Part shown: positions 17,419 through 26,271 of the stretch, piece after piece
How the letters are laid out: each line of letters begins with the position of its first letter
How positions within the stretch are numbered: position 1 is the first letter of the stretch
Source of the DNA: Granulicella sp. WH15
GTDB taxonomy: Bacteria; Acidobacteriota; Terriglobia; Terriglobales; Acidobacteriaceae
Direction: 5' to 3'
DNA length: 64,000 bases
Assembly: GCF_009914315.1 (NCBI RefSeq)
Contig: NZ_CP042596.1
Location: 3,906,001 to 3,970,000 of the forward strand
Made by a program: the position numbers and the translations under genes
The notes under the pieces: model-generated
Seen by the model: the letters and a program-made list of their open reading frames with translations, nothing else
Database searches by the model: none
What the model was told of the DNA's origin: nothing

Positions 17419-17548
17419 CCGATTTTCGACTCAAAATCACCCCGAGACCTCTGCCGTCCTGCGGCATTAGTCGCGTTTTTTGGCCCTTTCCTCTGCCCCG
17501 CAGCAGCAGAGGTCGCGGAGCCGAAAAGTTCCAAACCTGCCGAAATAC

Positions 17549-17574
17549 GGGCACAAGGGCACAATTGTGCCCTT
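17549..17574. repeat. GGGCACAA direct repeats within a 20-bp palindrome
   Basis: GGGCACAA occurs twice in tandem and is followed by its inverse, giving the perfect palindrome AAGGGCACAATTGTGCCCTT at 17555-17574. The words match the reverse of the arm-type repeat core, so this may be an additional integrase or excisionase site. Confidence 0.5.
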
Positions 17575-17731
17575 GCCTGTGGAAAACATCAAATCCGACG
17601 CATGAACCGACAAAGCCGTTGCTTCATTACTGGTTGCGATCACCGGAGCAACGAGGCGTCGGAAGATAATGGTAGGGCCATCCTCCGGCTTTCCTCGCAC
17701 TCCATCGGAAACTTACAAAGCAGCCTGAGAG

Positions 17732-18049
17732 CTATCCCCGCTTCAATGCAACAGGCTCGTGATTGGGTTCAAAGCTGATACGAAGTCGAGTGCGGGTCGC
17801 TTTCGCAAAGCGCTCCAGCGTGCGCGTAGAGGGCAAGACTTTGCCGCTCTCAAGCCGCGCAACGACGGCCTGCGTCGTTCCCATCGCCTCCGCAACCTCT
17901 TCCTGTGTCATGTCGGCATTTCCCCTGGCCTCGATCAATGCGGACGCAAGTGCAAACTCCTCCTCTAACGCAGCATATTCAGCGACGTACTTCGGATCTT
18001 TCTTCCACTGTGCGAAGGACTCTTCAGCCGGTATAAATTTACGCTTCAT
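17732..18049 (-). CDS. HigA-type XRE antitoxin
   Basis: A 105-residue antitoxin with an XRE helix-turn-helix at about 48-95 (MTQEEVAEAMGTTQAVVARLESGKVLPST). It would neutralise the toxin encoded just upstream and repress the operon. The toxin-first order and the four-base overlap of its ATG with the toxin stop are typical of higBA loci. Confidence 0.88.
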   Translation of the reverse strand: MKRKFIPAEESFAQWKKDPKYVAEYAALEEEFALASALIEARGNADMTQEEVAEAMGTTQAVVARLESGKVLPSTRTLERFAKATRTRLRISFEPNHEPVALKRG

Positions 18050-18369
18050 TGAACCTCCTTTGCCCGTTTGAGGGCGGTTAGAATCTCCCGCCTTGGTGTT
18101 TTCTGCGTTTTCTTCTCAAAGACATGAACGACGACGACCCGCTTCCCCACGGCAGTGACATAACAGGCCCGCGCAATTCCGCTCCTGCCCTTCATACGCA
18201 TCTCCCACAGCGGACCCTCCAGGTGTTTCACATAGGGTTCCCGCACCCGCTCCAGACCATGCGACTGAATCAATTCGGATATGCGTTGGAAGCTCGCTCG
18301 AATGTCCAAAGGGAACGCATCGAGCGATGCCTTTACCTCTTCATTCAAAAATCCAACCACCCATCCCAT
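18046..18369 (-). CDS. HigB/RelE-type toxin (phage-derived Gp49-like)
   Basis: A 107-residue RelE-superfamily toxin, expected to cleave mRNA at the ribosome. Family features are VKHLEGPLWEMRMKGRSGIAR and VVVVHVFEKKTQKTPRREI with the basic and aromatic residues used by the group. It is the first gene of the pair, read leftward, with its promoter in the 200 bp that separate it from the divergent phd/PIN pair. Confidence 0.88.
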   Translation of the reverse strand: MGWVVGFLNEEVKASLDAFPLDIRASFQRISELIQSHGLERVREPYVKHLEGPLWEMRMKGRSGIARACYVTAVGKRVVVVHVFEKKTQKTPRREILTALKRAKEVQ

Positions 18370-18540
18370 TTTTCAATTATACCTTTTTTGCAATGTTGGC
18401 AAGATGTCCGGCATGGCAATTTCTCCCGGCTGGGAACACAACTATCATCCCGCGATTCCGAATAAATGGCGTGTGTTCAGGCGAGCACACGTTGGACCGC
18501 CGCCGATTTGACCTCCTCCGTGCCCTCGATTGTGAAAGTG

Positions 18541-18554
18541 GTACACTTGTGTAC
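18541..18554. promoter_or_regulatory. Dyad operator before the phd/PIN pair
   Basis: GTACACTTGTGTAC is a perfect 14-bp dyad, and a further half-site GGTACGC lies 6 bp downstream, just before AAGGAG. This fits autoregulation by the Phd-type antitoxin. Confidence 0.55.
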
Positions 18555-18577
18555 GCAATGGTACGCAAGGAGCCGCT

Positions 18578-18841
18578 ATGGAAACCCTGAAGATCGGCAT
18601 GAGAGAGTTCCGCGACAAACTCGCCACCTACCTGCTGGAATCGGAAGCGCCGGTGGCGATTACCCGCCACGGCGATACAGTCGGCTACTTCATTCCCGCT
18701 CGCCGCAAGCGTAGCGAAACGGAGCGGGCGGCCCTGAAAGAAGCCTCTGCACGCTGGCAGGAGATTCTTGACGCCGAGGGTGTTTCTGAGGAAGAGGCGG
18801 TGGCCGACTTCAAGCGTTGGCGGGCGGAACAAAAGCGATGA
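18578..18841 (+). CDS. Phd/YefM-family antitoxin
   Basis: An 87-residue antitoxin. The DNA-binding fold is MREFRDKLATYLLESEAPVAITRHGDTVGYFIP, here with MREFRDKLATYL and VAITRHGDTVGYFIP as the clear family parts; the charged C-terminal half would wrap the toxin. AAGGAG is 5 nt before the ATG. It overlaps the PIN toxin gene by four bases. Confidence 0.9.
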   Translation: METLKIGMREFRDKLATYLLESEAPVAITRHGDTVGYFIPARRKRSETERAALKEASARWQEILDAEGVSEEEAVADFKRWRAEQKR

Positions 18842-19266
18842 CGGAACAGAAGCGCCTGGTGCTCGACGCCAACATTCTCCTCCGGGCCGTCTTCGGCGTC
18901 CGGGTACGCAGTCTTCTCGAAACCTATGAGGATTCCGTGAGCTTCTATACCCCGGACGTTTGCTTTGGCGACGCCCGGAAGTACATTCCCACAATCGCCG
19001 CGACCCGCCACTTCGATCCAGCCGCAGGTCTTCTTGTCCACGATCAGTTGGCCCGTCTCGTTGAGATCGTAGACCTCAGCCTGTATGAAGAATATGAATC
19101 GTCAGCGCGGGAAAGAATGATCGCCAGGGACGTTGAGGACTGGCCCATCGTGGCAACCTCATTGCTACTTAACTGCCCGGTCTGGACAGAAGATCAGGAT
19201 TTCTTTGGCAGCGGCATCGCAACGTGGACAACCAACAACGTTGAATTGTATCTGCGAGACGCATAG
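18838..19266 (+). CDS. PIN-domain toxin (VapC-like ribonuclease)
   Basis: A 142-residue PIN-domain protein. Acidic residues of the active site are visible in VLDANILLRAVFG near the start, in RDVEDWPIVATSLLLNCPVWTED near 100-120 and the final DQDFFG. Expected to be a Mg-dependent endoribonuclease inhibited by the Phd-type partner; this branch usually has roles as a toxin. ATG 18838 is chosen because it overlaps the antitoxin stop. Confidence 0.88.
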   Translation: MTEQKRLVLDANILLRAVFGVRVRSLLETYEDSVSFYTPDVCFGDARKYIPTIAATRHFDPAAGLLVHDQLARLVEIVDLSLYEEYESSARERMIARDVEDWPIVATSLLLNCPVWTEDQDFFGSGIATWTTNNVELYLRDA

Positions 19267-19272
19267 CTCTCA

Positions 19273-19473
19273 TCAGGGCTGCGACTTGCTCTCTTCTCTG
19301 ATTCCCCTGTCTACAACCCCAGGAGTGCGTGCGCGGATTCTGCTCTCCTGTTCAGACTGCCAAGCAAGTACCCGCTTGATAGCGGCGTTTTCTATCTCGC
19401 CTCGATACCCGTCTTTTTCCAAGAAGTCATCGAAGCTCGATCCGCTGTGTATTTCTACCGCTCCGTTTGCCAT
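19273..19473 (-). pseudogene. Truncated antitoxin-like fragment
   Basis: A 66-codon frame whose first 40 residues (SSFDDFLEKDGYRGEIENAAIKRVLAWQ, read as SSFDDFLEKDGY and AAIKRVLAWQ) resemble the N-terminus of a XRE/Fis-type antitoxin family in which a helix-turn-helix follows. That domain is missing here and is replaced by an unrelated arginine-rich tail. It is probably a fragment left by a deletion or recombination. Confidence 0.5.
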
Positions 19474-19612
19474 CTCACTTTTCCCTTTTCAGCTCCGTTC
19501 TCAGAGTACGCAGCAACACGGCATGATGACAAATACCCGAAGCAACAATCACCCTCGGATCATCCGTCACACTCGAAACTGCCGCTAACCCGGAACTCCA
19601 ATCCGTGACTTG

Positions 19613-19655
19613 TCATTCCAAATTGGAATAACCGATCCTTCGCACGTTATTGGAC
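19613..19655 (+). promoter_or_regulatory. LysR-type operator and promoter region, copy B
   Basis: Dyad TCATTCCAAATTGGAATAAC (19613-19632), then 16 bp, then ATTGGAC. It is the same arrangement as at 15653 and 43065, but here it precedes the trbC-relaxase remnant instead of an integrase module. Confidence 0.65.
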
Positions 19656-19720
19656 ACGGCGGATGGAGGAACCTTAGTTTTGCGCCATAGCTGACAACAT
19701 CAGGTCAGCGGAGGTGCAAT

Positions 19721-20458
19721 ATGCTCAGAGTCCGCCGCCCATTCCGACTGGAAAAGCCTCCCATTCGGTTGCTCAATTCCCCCGCCAAACCGCGGGCACA
19801 ACTCCTCTCGAAACGAAAACTACTCCATGCAGCGCATGTGATGGGGCCGACACTTCTGGCGCTCACCATCGCGGGCATAGGCAGCGGCGTTGCCCATGCA
19901 CAAGGAACGATGGACTTCTCAGGAGCGCAAACGCTGATGGGAACCTTCAAAACTTTTGCGATTTACGCTGGGGCCGTTATCTGTTTCGGCGGCCTCATTT
20001 TTGCGGGAATCCGCATGATGAGTGGGCGTTTTCAATTTACGGCTCCGTCGAGGGATTTGCAGGTTGCCAATCGTGACCTCGGCACCATCCAGCACATCAG
20101 TGACGATGGCAAGATCAGCGTCCGCATGGATGGGGCAAAAGAGCGTACCGTCCGCTTCGATGCGAGCGAGATGCGACACCTCGACCACGGCTACGCCGTG
20201 ACCTCACACAGTTCGCAGGGACTTACCTCCGAGCGTGTGCTGGTGAATATGGATACCGAGGTTCATCCCGAATTGATAAACAGCAGATTTGCGTATGTAT
20301 CTGTCTCTCGTGCCTCGCACGATGCGCAGATTTATACCAATGATGCCGCCTCACTCGTGGGCAAGCTCAGTCACGATGTAAGCAAGAGCACGGCTATCAA
20401 TTTCGGCAATGCACAAAGCAACGCGGCGGCGCAGGGGTTAGCTCTGACCTTGCGTTGA
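19721..20458 (+). pseudogene. Chimera of TrbC/VirB2-like pilin N-terminus and MobF relaxase C-terminus
   Basis: One open frame of 245 codons with two unrelated parts. Residues 1-103 look like a TrbC/VirB2 pilin precursor: basic N-terminus, hydrophobic segment ending at AHAQ, then MDFSGAQTLMGTFKTFAIYAGAVICFGGLIF with two hydrophobic helices (about 42-60 and 76-98). From about residue 104, QFTAPSRDLQVANRDLG, DASEMRHLDHGYAVTSHSSQ and VSVSRASHDAQIYT match the C-terminal helicase part of TraI/MobF relaxases. The joint is near 20033. GGAGG precedes the ATG. An internal deletion between pilin and relaxase genes explains it best. A functional fusion is unlikely. Confidence 0.75.
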
Positions 20459-20543
20459 GCCATTCTCCTGTTTCATCCTTGTAGTGCATACCCTGCTCGG
20501 TCAGGCTGGCGATGAGAGTAGTGCGATTTGCGGAAGGGGGATT

Positions 20544-20927
20544 ATGAAAGCCACGATTATGGTCACGGATGTATTCGTAAGATTCCGCATGATCGCCATC
20601 CTGCCTTTTACCCAACCGCCGCAAGCATGGGAAATGCAGGTTATGTGTATCGAGCAGGTTGCAGGCATTCTCATTTCGCTTGGCTTTCTGGATTCCGAGA
20701 CTGCGACTCGCCTCGCCGCAGCCAGTACGACCATCACACCGCAACCTGGAATCACCACCACTCCCATGACGGATTTCGTTGCTCTGACCGAGCTTGTCTA
20801 TCCCGATTTGGAACCGGTCAGTATGGAAACGCAAGAGGGGCATGTGCTGATTGCCCAGGGAGACACGACGGAAGAGGCGCTGGCTTCTGTTGGCTTCGTA
20901 GTGAAACTGGATAGTCCCATACAGTGA
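20544..20927 (+). CDS. Hypothetical protein after the conjugation scar
   Basis: A 127-residue protein that I do not recognise. GAAGGGGG lies 4 nt upstream of the ATG. The middle is rich in threonine and proline (TTITPQPGITTTPMTDF), and the end is acidic and hydrophobic (EEALASVGFVVKLDSP). There is no signal peptide. It may be a retained accessory gene from the lost transfer region. Confidence 0.5.
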   Translation: MKATIMVTDVFVRFRMIAILPFTQPPQAWEMQVMCIEQVAGILISLGFLDSETATRLAAASTTITPQPGITTTPMTDFVALTELVYPDLEPVSMETQEGHVLIAQGDTTEEALASVGFVVKLDSPIQ

Positions 20928-20978
20928 GAACAGTCTGACACTCTCGCGTATTCAACAAAAAGTTCTCCAAATTCGGTG

Positions 20979-21758
20979 TCAGTCGGAGGTCTTCCCGAGT
21001 TCCGTCAACTTCTGACGACCTGCCCTGCTCATTCGGAGTTTTTGTCCATCTGTGAGCACAACTGTACCATCTGCCTGACCGTCCCGATAGATTTCCTGTA
21101 TCTGGTCGAGATTCACGATCGAAGACCGATGGATGCGAACGAACTGTTTGGGATCAAGTTTATTGCTCAGATCGCCGATGGTTTCGCGCAGCATGTACCT
21201 GCGACCATTTACATGCAGACAGGAATAATAATCCGCCGCTTCAATCCAATGGATCTTCTCTACGGAAACAAGAATCTCCTTTTCACCGTCTTTCACCAGA
21301 AACCGCGAGGAATAGGATTTTGATTCCTCAGTTGAGTTCCGCAGCCCATTCAACACAGCCGCAAGCTGCTCCTGTGTCATAAGAGCTGTCTCCGCCGCAA
21401 TCTTCTTGCGGACACGCTCCAGAGCCATCCCCAATCGTTCCGGCTCCACAGGTTTGGTCAGGTAATCGACTGCATGAACATCGAAGGCCCGGACTGCATG
21501 TTCGTGATAGGCCGTGACAAAGATGGTTGGCGGCAGGTGCCGCAGTCCTACCCGCTCCACAACATCGAAACCTCCCATCTCTGGCATCTGAACATCCAGA
21601 AACAGAAGTTCCACCGGCCTCGATTGCAGATAAGCCAATGCCTCTTGACCGTTTTTGCATAGCGCGACAACCTCAATATCCTTATGCGATGCGAGTAACA
21701 TTCCAAGGAAGTCGCGGGCGAGAGGCTCATCATCCACGATGACAGTTTTGAGAGTCAT
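20979..21758 (-). CDS. LytTR-type response regulator
   Basis: A 259-residue response regulator. The receiver domain (1-120) has the acidic pocket near VIVDDEPLARDFL, the phospho-acceptor in LLFLDVQMPEMGGFDV and the lysine in YLTKPVEPER. The C-terminal LytTR DNA-binding domain (about 155-255) includes IHWIEAADYYSCLHVNGRRYMLRET and FVRIHRSSIVNLDQI. It overlaps the sensor gene by four bases. Its regulon is unknown; the TonB receptor upstream in the same run is a candidate. Confidence 0.92.
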   Translation of the reverse strand: MTLKTVIVDDEPLARDFLGMLLASHKDIEVVALCKNGQEALAYLQSRPVELLFLDVQMPEMGGFDVVERVGLRHLPPTIFVTAYHEHAVRAFDVHAVDYLTKPVEPERLGMALERVRKKIAAETALMTQEQLAAVLNGLRNSTEESKSYSSRFLVKDGEKEILVSVEKIHWIEAADYYSCLHVNGRRYMLRETIGDLSNKLDPKQFVRIHRSSIVNLDQIQEIYRDGQADGTVVLTDGQKLRMSRAGRQKLTELGKTSD

Positions 21759-22858
21759 ACGATTGCACGCTCATAGGGAATTTGAATGGTGACCTCATAG
21801 CCGCCGTCAACCGGGGACACAGTATCGAACTTGTAATTGTCGGGGTAGAAGTATGCAAGACGCTCTCTTACGTTCTGCATGCCGATACCGTGTCCTTGTG
21901 TGGTGGAACCATTGGGGCCACCGCCATCATCCCGTACCTGCATCCAGAGTTTATCTCCAATTCGTTTGACGGATGTTTCTATCAAACCGCCTGCCGCCCT
22001 GGGTGCGATGCCGTGTTGGATGGCGTTTTCGACAATGGGCTGGAGAAGAAAGCAGGGCACAAGGCCATCCAGTGCTTCCTGCGTTGCATCAATCTTGACT
22101 TGGAGGCGGTCGGCAAATCGGACTTTCTGGATCGCAAGGTAGCTCTCTATGACGCGAAGTTCTTCGGCAAACGGCACTTTCTCAGGAGCTTTGCGCTGGA
22201 GAGTTATACGCAGAATCGTATTGAGATGCGTCAGGGTCTTCATTGCCTCTGGATTTCTGCCTTGTGCAACCAGGCTCGTAATCGCATTCAACGTATTGAA
22301 GAGGAAATGAGGCTCCATCTGCATCTGGAGTGCCTTGAGTTGGGCCTGCGTGAGCTGGCGCTCTATCTCCAACTTTTGTTGTGCCTGCATGCGGGAGTGG
22401 AGGAACGCGCACGCGCCGCCGATAACTCCATAGATGGCGAGTTCCACTCCGAAGCGTTCCAGAGTCCACACCCAAACTGTGTGAAATAGGCGGCCCCATG
22501 CAGGCCAATACCACGAGCCGAACCAGAGGGTGTGTTTGAGCAGAGCTAAATGCAGGGTCGCAAGGACGCACGCCGCTCCAAGATGAGCCATGACTATCAG
22601 CCCTGAAGGCTTGAACGTAGCTGGCCATCGGTCCGCGAGGGTCCACAGAACCAACGTCACGACAACCCACCATATCCAGTACGCGCAGCCATAGAGGAGA
22701 GACGGAGCGAAGGAGGCTTGCAAATGGTGCAGCGCGAGATTGCGATTGCACTCTTCTGCGGTCCACACCGCAAGGAATCCTGCGATCACGCAGACGACCG
22801 CCAAACCAACGGCGGGTCTCACCGGGAGAATTCTTGAACCCGAATTCGGTCTACTCAT
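21755..22858 (-). CDS. LytS-like sensor histidine kinase
   Basis: A 367-residue membrane kinase. Four or five hydrophobic segments fill about 12-160 (VGLAVVCVIAGFLAVW, WIWWVVVTLVLWTLA and others). The histidine-kinase motif of the His_kinase family is QMEPHFLFNTLNAI near 195, and the ATPase part has CFLLQPIVENAIQHGI and RDDGGGP with GIGMQNVRERL. It pairs with the LytTR regulator encoded downstream. The TonB receptor lies 46 bp upstream, so sensing and uptake may be linked. Confidence 0.92.
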   Translation of the reverse strand: MSRPNSGSRILPVRPAVGLAVVCVIAGFLAVWTAEECNRNLALHHLQASFAPSLLYGCAYWIWWVVVTLVLWTLADRWPATFKPSGLIVMAHLGAACVLATLHLALLKHTLWFGSWYWPAWGRLFHTVWVWTLERFGVELAIYGVIGGACAFLHSRMQAQQKLEIERQLTQAQLKALQMQMEPHFLFNTLNAITSLVAQGRNPEAMKTLTHLNTILRITLQRKAPEKVPFAEELRVIESYLAIQKVRFADRLQVKIDATQEALDGLVPCFLLQPIVENAIQHGIAPRAAGGLIETSVKRIGDKLWMQVRDDGGGPNGSTTQGHGIGMQNVRERLAYFYPDNYKFDTVSPVDGGYEVTIQIPYERAIV

Positions 22859-22904
22859 GCTCGCTCCTCAGAACTCGCCAGGATTGTATTCCCATAGGTT
22901 CCCG

Positions 22905-25679
22905 TCAGAATGAAAACCGCATCCCCAATTCAACACGCCGCGCTGTCTCAGCAGCAACGGGCTGACCGAGCGCTCCAGAAGACAGAATGGTGTTCACCGC
23001 AGTTACATTCGTGTGATTCAGCAGGTTGGCGCTGCGAGCGTTAAATGTAAGTGTGCGAGGATGATTTTTATCTTTGGGGTTCAAGGTGAAAGCGCGGCTC
23101 AGATTCATATCGAGGTGAACCACTCCCGGCATGGTTCCAAGATCGGCCGGAACGTTTCCGTTGATGGTATTGGTCGTCATCAGGCCGTAGGGCGTCTTGT
23201 AGACTCCAGGGCCGGGCGCAGACGCATACGAAGGACGATCAGTGTAATTGCCATCACCATTATTATCCGTGCCGGTGGTGATGTTGTAGGGAACGCCGTT
23301 GGAAAAATCAAACTGGGTTGTAGCTTCAATGTGGTACGGAAGGATCAGGTTTGCGGAAAGGGTGACACTGTTTCTTGACCAGTTATAACGTCGTGCGGAC
23401 TCTCCTTGTTTTGAATAACTCGATTGCGGAGTCGGATTGCTCAGAGTGTCGGATTTCATATTTCTCCACAAGTATCTTGCCGACAGACCAAACCGCTTGT
23501 AACTGTGCTGGCTGAGCGTAAACCAAGCGGCGTTGCCGGATATGTGGCCGGAATTTTGATACTGAATCAAGTTCTCGCCAGGAGCAATCGGACGCGGTGC
23601 AAGCAGAGCCGCCGTGGGATCTGGAGCGACACCGACACTGCTGGCTACGAGCGGAGCGTTGATGTTCACAGTGCGAATGAGACCATAGGCTCCTCCGCAG
23701 AAAAAGTTGCTACTGGCATGCCATTGATGGGCGAACTCATGCTCGATGTTGACAAAGCAATTGAATACCTTGGATTGAACAAGTGTAGGCGAAAACAGAT
23801 TCGTCGTGGCTACCTGAACGGAGCCAGGAACAGGGGTTAGGGGGGCGCTATAACTTGGTGAATACACGGTGATCTGCCGTTGCAGGATTCCATTCAGCCG
23901 ATAAACATCGGTTGCGTCAGTTTGGGGAATCGGTTCACTAAAGAATCCTGCGCGGGCGTGAAACACCCACGTTTGCTTTTTGCCCGGTGCCCACGCAAGG
24001 CCCAATCTTGGGTTGTAGTTGGCAAAGCTTCCTGGGGTTGTCTGTAAGGAATAACGAAAGCCGGTATCGAGGCTCCAGTGCTGCGTGAGCTTCAGGGTGT
24101 CCTGCACATAAAGATTGACCTGCCATTGCGTGAGCGGAACCAATGGCGTTCCCGTGGTGACCTGGTAGGTCGTCGGCGATCCTCCGGGGAGGTTGAGCAG
24201 GGCGCGCCGGTATTGTTCGAGAGCACTGATGGTCGTTGTCTGGTTGGTTGGGTTATTGTTCGCATCGAGCACAGGAGCGCTCCCACCGCCAAACACATAG
24301 GCACCATTGAATGTGTTTGGGTCGTAATTATGCACGAAGATGCCAAACGATTGTGCGCCGAAAGCAACCGTGTGCTTGTCATGCACCACAGTCATTTCGT
24401 CATCCACTTCGAGATCGCGTTCCCGGTCGTTCAGGCTTTGGCTGGTTGCTCCGCCGCCTGTGAAGTACCCGGAAACCTGCACCGAAGGAGTATTCGTCCC
24501 TGGTGTCTGTGCTGTCCGTCTCCAGCTATATCCAATGCGAGTTTCGTTCAGGATGTTCGGGCTGATGGTCTGCGTGTTGTGGAATCGCAGATCGTATTCG
24601 CTGACCAGGCTCGAATATCCGGCGTCTGCGAGTGTGAGGCCGCCGACGCCTTGATTGCCTTCGTTGTTCACATTCGCGGAGAATGAGAGGCTGGCTACGT
24701 TACTCGGAGTCACCTGCCAGTCTCCACGCGCCGACGCAATCCAGAGCCGCTCTGGAGCTGAGACCGTCTGCTGAGACGGAACGCCGTTTCCATTCGGCCC
24801 CAAGCCGCCGTTTGCGTCAAGCGTGACGGCATCCACCACATTGAATTCGTCGATGTCGCGCTTTTCGAGTGCCAACGCAAAGCCGCTCTTCTTCGAGAGG
24901 ATCGGCCCACTCAGTTCAAAGCCGTATCGCCGTCGGCCAGCGGGCGTAGCGGTAACTGAAAACGGGTCGGTGGCATTGAATATGCCATCGCTGTCCGTGA
25001 AGAAGACCGCACCGTGGAAAGCGTCGGCTCCCGGCTTGGTTGTAATTTCGATGACGCCTCCGAAAAAGGGGGGATACCTATATTTGGCCGAAAAGAGATC
25101 GGGGTTGATGCGAATTGAAGCAATCGAGTTCTTCGGCGGGAGGGCGCTTGGGTTTTGGAAACCGTCTACCATAATCATCGCCGTAGCCGGATCGCCGCCA
25201 GCTTCAGAAGCCAGCACTTGAAGCTCGCGCAGAAAATCATCCGGGTCATCGGCCAGCCCCTGTACAGCCTTCGTGTTCAGGGTCATTGAGGCACCGCCGC
25301 TGTCGATGCCTGAATCTCCGCTCACCTGAACGTCCGACTGAACGGCGGCAACGGCCAGTTGCAGATTGACCTGAACGGTCTCTCCCTGGCGGGCACGCCC
25401 CGAGGCCGTGCCACTCGCAAAGCCGTCAGCCTGTGCCGTGAGGGTGGTTGAGGTTGCTGGAATGCACGGCAACACATAATGGCCCGCTGTGTCCGTCGTA
25501 GCTGTCTCTCCACTGGACGCACGCACCTGCGCTCCCGGAATCACCGCCCCGGTAGGGTCAGTAATTGTCCCTTCGACCCGTACCCCGATGGCGCAGTTCT
25601 CCTGACCATAGCTCAAGGATGAAACCAGTATTCCAACCAGGGCCAGCCATTTCATCCAGTTCTTGAACATGGAACGCAT
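22905..25679 (-). CDS. TonB-dependent receptor-like protein with carboxypeptidase-regulatory domain
   Basis: A 924-residue outer membrane protein of the large acidobacterial TonB-receptor family (OmpA-related). Signal peptide WMKWLALVGILVSSLSYGQ; carboxypeptidase-regulatory beta sandwich at about 33-115 (GTITDPTGAVIPGAQVRAS); plug-like region near 140-230 with MIMVDGFQNPSAL; the rest is a 22-strand-type barrel ending in GMRFSF with the terminal aromatic. Members usually import large carbohydrates or siderophore-like compounds; the ligand is unknown. The ATG at 25679 has AGGAG 3 nt upstream, while TTG 25694 lies before that site. The gene leads the run with LytS and LytR. Confidence 0.88.
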   Translation of the reverse strand: MRSMFKNWMKWLALVGILVSSLSYGQENCAIGVRVEGTITDPTGAVIPGAQVRASSGETATTDTAGHYVLPCIPATSTTLTAQADGFASGTASGRARQGETVQVNLQLAVAAVQSDVQVSGDSGIDSGGASMTLNTKAVQGLADDPDDFLRELQVLASEAGGDPATAMIMVDGFQNPSALPPKNSIASIRINPDLFSAKYRYPPFFGGVIEITTKPGADAFHGAVFFTDSDGIFNATDPFSVTATPAGRRRYGFELSGPILSKKSGFALALEKRDIDEFNVVDAVTLDANGGLGPNGNGVPSQQTVSAPERLWIASARGDWQVTPSNVASLSFSANVNNEGNQGVGGLTLADAGYSSLVSEYDLRFHNTQTISPNILNETRIGYSWRRTAQTPGTNTPSVQVSGYFTGGGATSQSLNDRERDLEVDDEMTVVHDKHTVAFGAQSFGIFVHNYDPNTFNGAYVFGGGSAPVLDANNNPTNQTTTISALEQYRRALLNLPGGSPTTYQVTTGTPLVPLTQWQVNLYVQDTLKLTQHWSLDTGFRYSLQTTPGSFANYNPRLGLAWAPGKKQTWVFHARAGFFSEPIPQTDATDVYRLNGILQRQITVYSPSYSAPLTPVPGSVQVATTNLFSPTLVQSKVFNCFVNIEHEFAHQWHASSNFFCGGAYGLIRTVNINAPLVASSVGVAPDPTAALLAPRPIAPGENLIQYQNSGHISGNAAWFTLSQHSYKRFGLSARYLWRNMKSDTLSNPTPQSSYSKQGESARRYNWSRNSVTLSANLILPYHIEATTQFDFSNGVPYNITTGTDNNGDGNYTDRPSYASAPGPGVYKTPYGLMTTNTINGNVPADLGTMPGVVHLDMNLSRAFTLNPKDKNHPRTLTFNARSANLLNHTNVTAVNTILSSGALGQPVAAETARRVELGMRFSF

Positions 25680-26030
25680 CGTCTCCTGCGTCAAAAATCC
25701 CAGAGACGCCAGCCACGCTCCACTGTTTTGCAGGAAAGGCCCTCTCGGGCCGAAGAATCGACAAATTCTTGCTATGAATTACTAGGGAGCTTGTCTCCCG
25801 CCCTCCCTGCGACTGCCTGGCGATCTCCACTTCCCACCGCTCTGCCGGTACGTTCCTGCCGCATTGCCGACCCCGGAAGCAATTAGGAAGGCTTCTAATT
25901 TTGTTCATTTATCAAGGCCACCGTTGCAAGCGTCTTTATGGCGAACCGCTCGGGCTGCTGCAAACTCTCCCGGTTGGATGAACCTTGCTTTTTCCACCCA
26001 GGTTAGAAATGATTGGGTGGGGCGGGTACG
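25680..26030. other. Intergenic region before the TonB receptor
   Basis: About 350 bp that must contain the receptor promoter on the minus strand. I see an A/T-rich tract near 25770-25790 and a GGGTGG/CCACCC pair near 25994-26019 flanking the structured RNA, but no clear gene. Confidence 0.4.
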
Positions 26031-26257
26031 CACTGCCCTGGGGTGTGGAAACCCCTAACCAAGTAGTAGTGCGCCGGACTGTCTTCGGTGTGCTTAGGAC
26101 TCCCTTCGCCTTTGCGTCGGGGAGCTTGTGACGAATGTCCAGGCCCCTAAAGCTAAAGGTCACAGGAACCGTACTTGGTTCGGTTTTCCAACTCCCCGAC
26201 CTGGGGTTTTTAAGGGCAGTTTGCGGGGGCGCACCGCAAACGTTTCTCCCTTGACCG
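26031..26257 (+). ncRNA. Candidate structured leader RNA, copy 1
   Basis: Homologous to 46998-47221 although the flanks are unrelated. Visible helices: closing helix 26032-26039 with 26213-26220; hairpin 26040-26044/26051-26055 with loop GTGGAA; long helix GTCGGGGAG/CTCCCCGAC (26116-26124/26192-26200); inner helix TGTGAC/GTCACA (26127-26132/26159-26164); and hairpin GTTTGCGG/CCGCAAAC (26219-26226/26234-26241) with loop GGGCGCA. Several pairs change in a compensatory way between the copies. A GGAGGAG site and a small frame follow, which puts it on the plus strand as a leader. I cannot assign it to a known family. Confidence 0.7.
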
Positions 26258-26271
26258 TTGGAGGAGACCGC

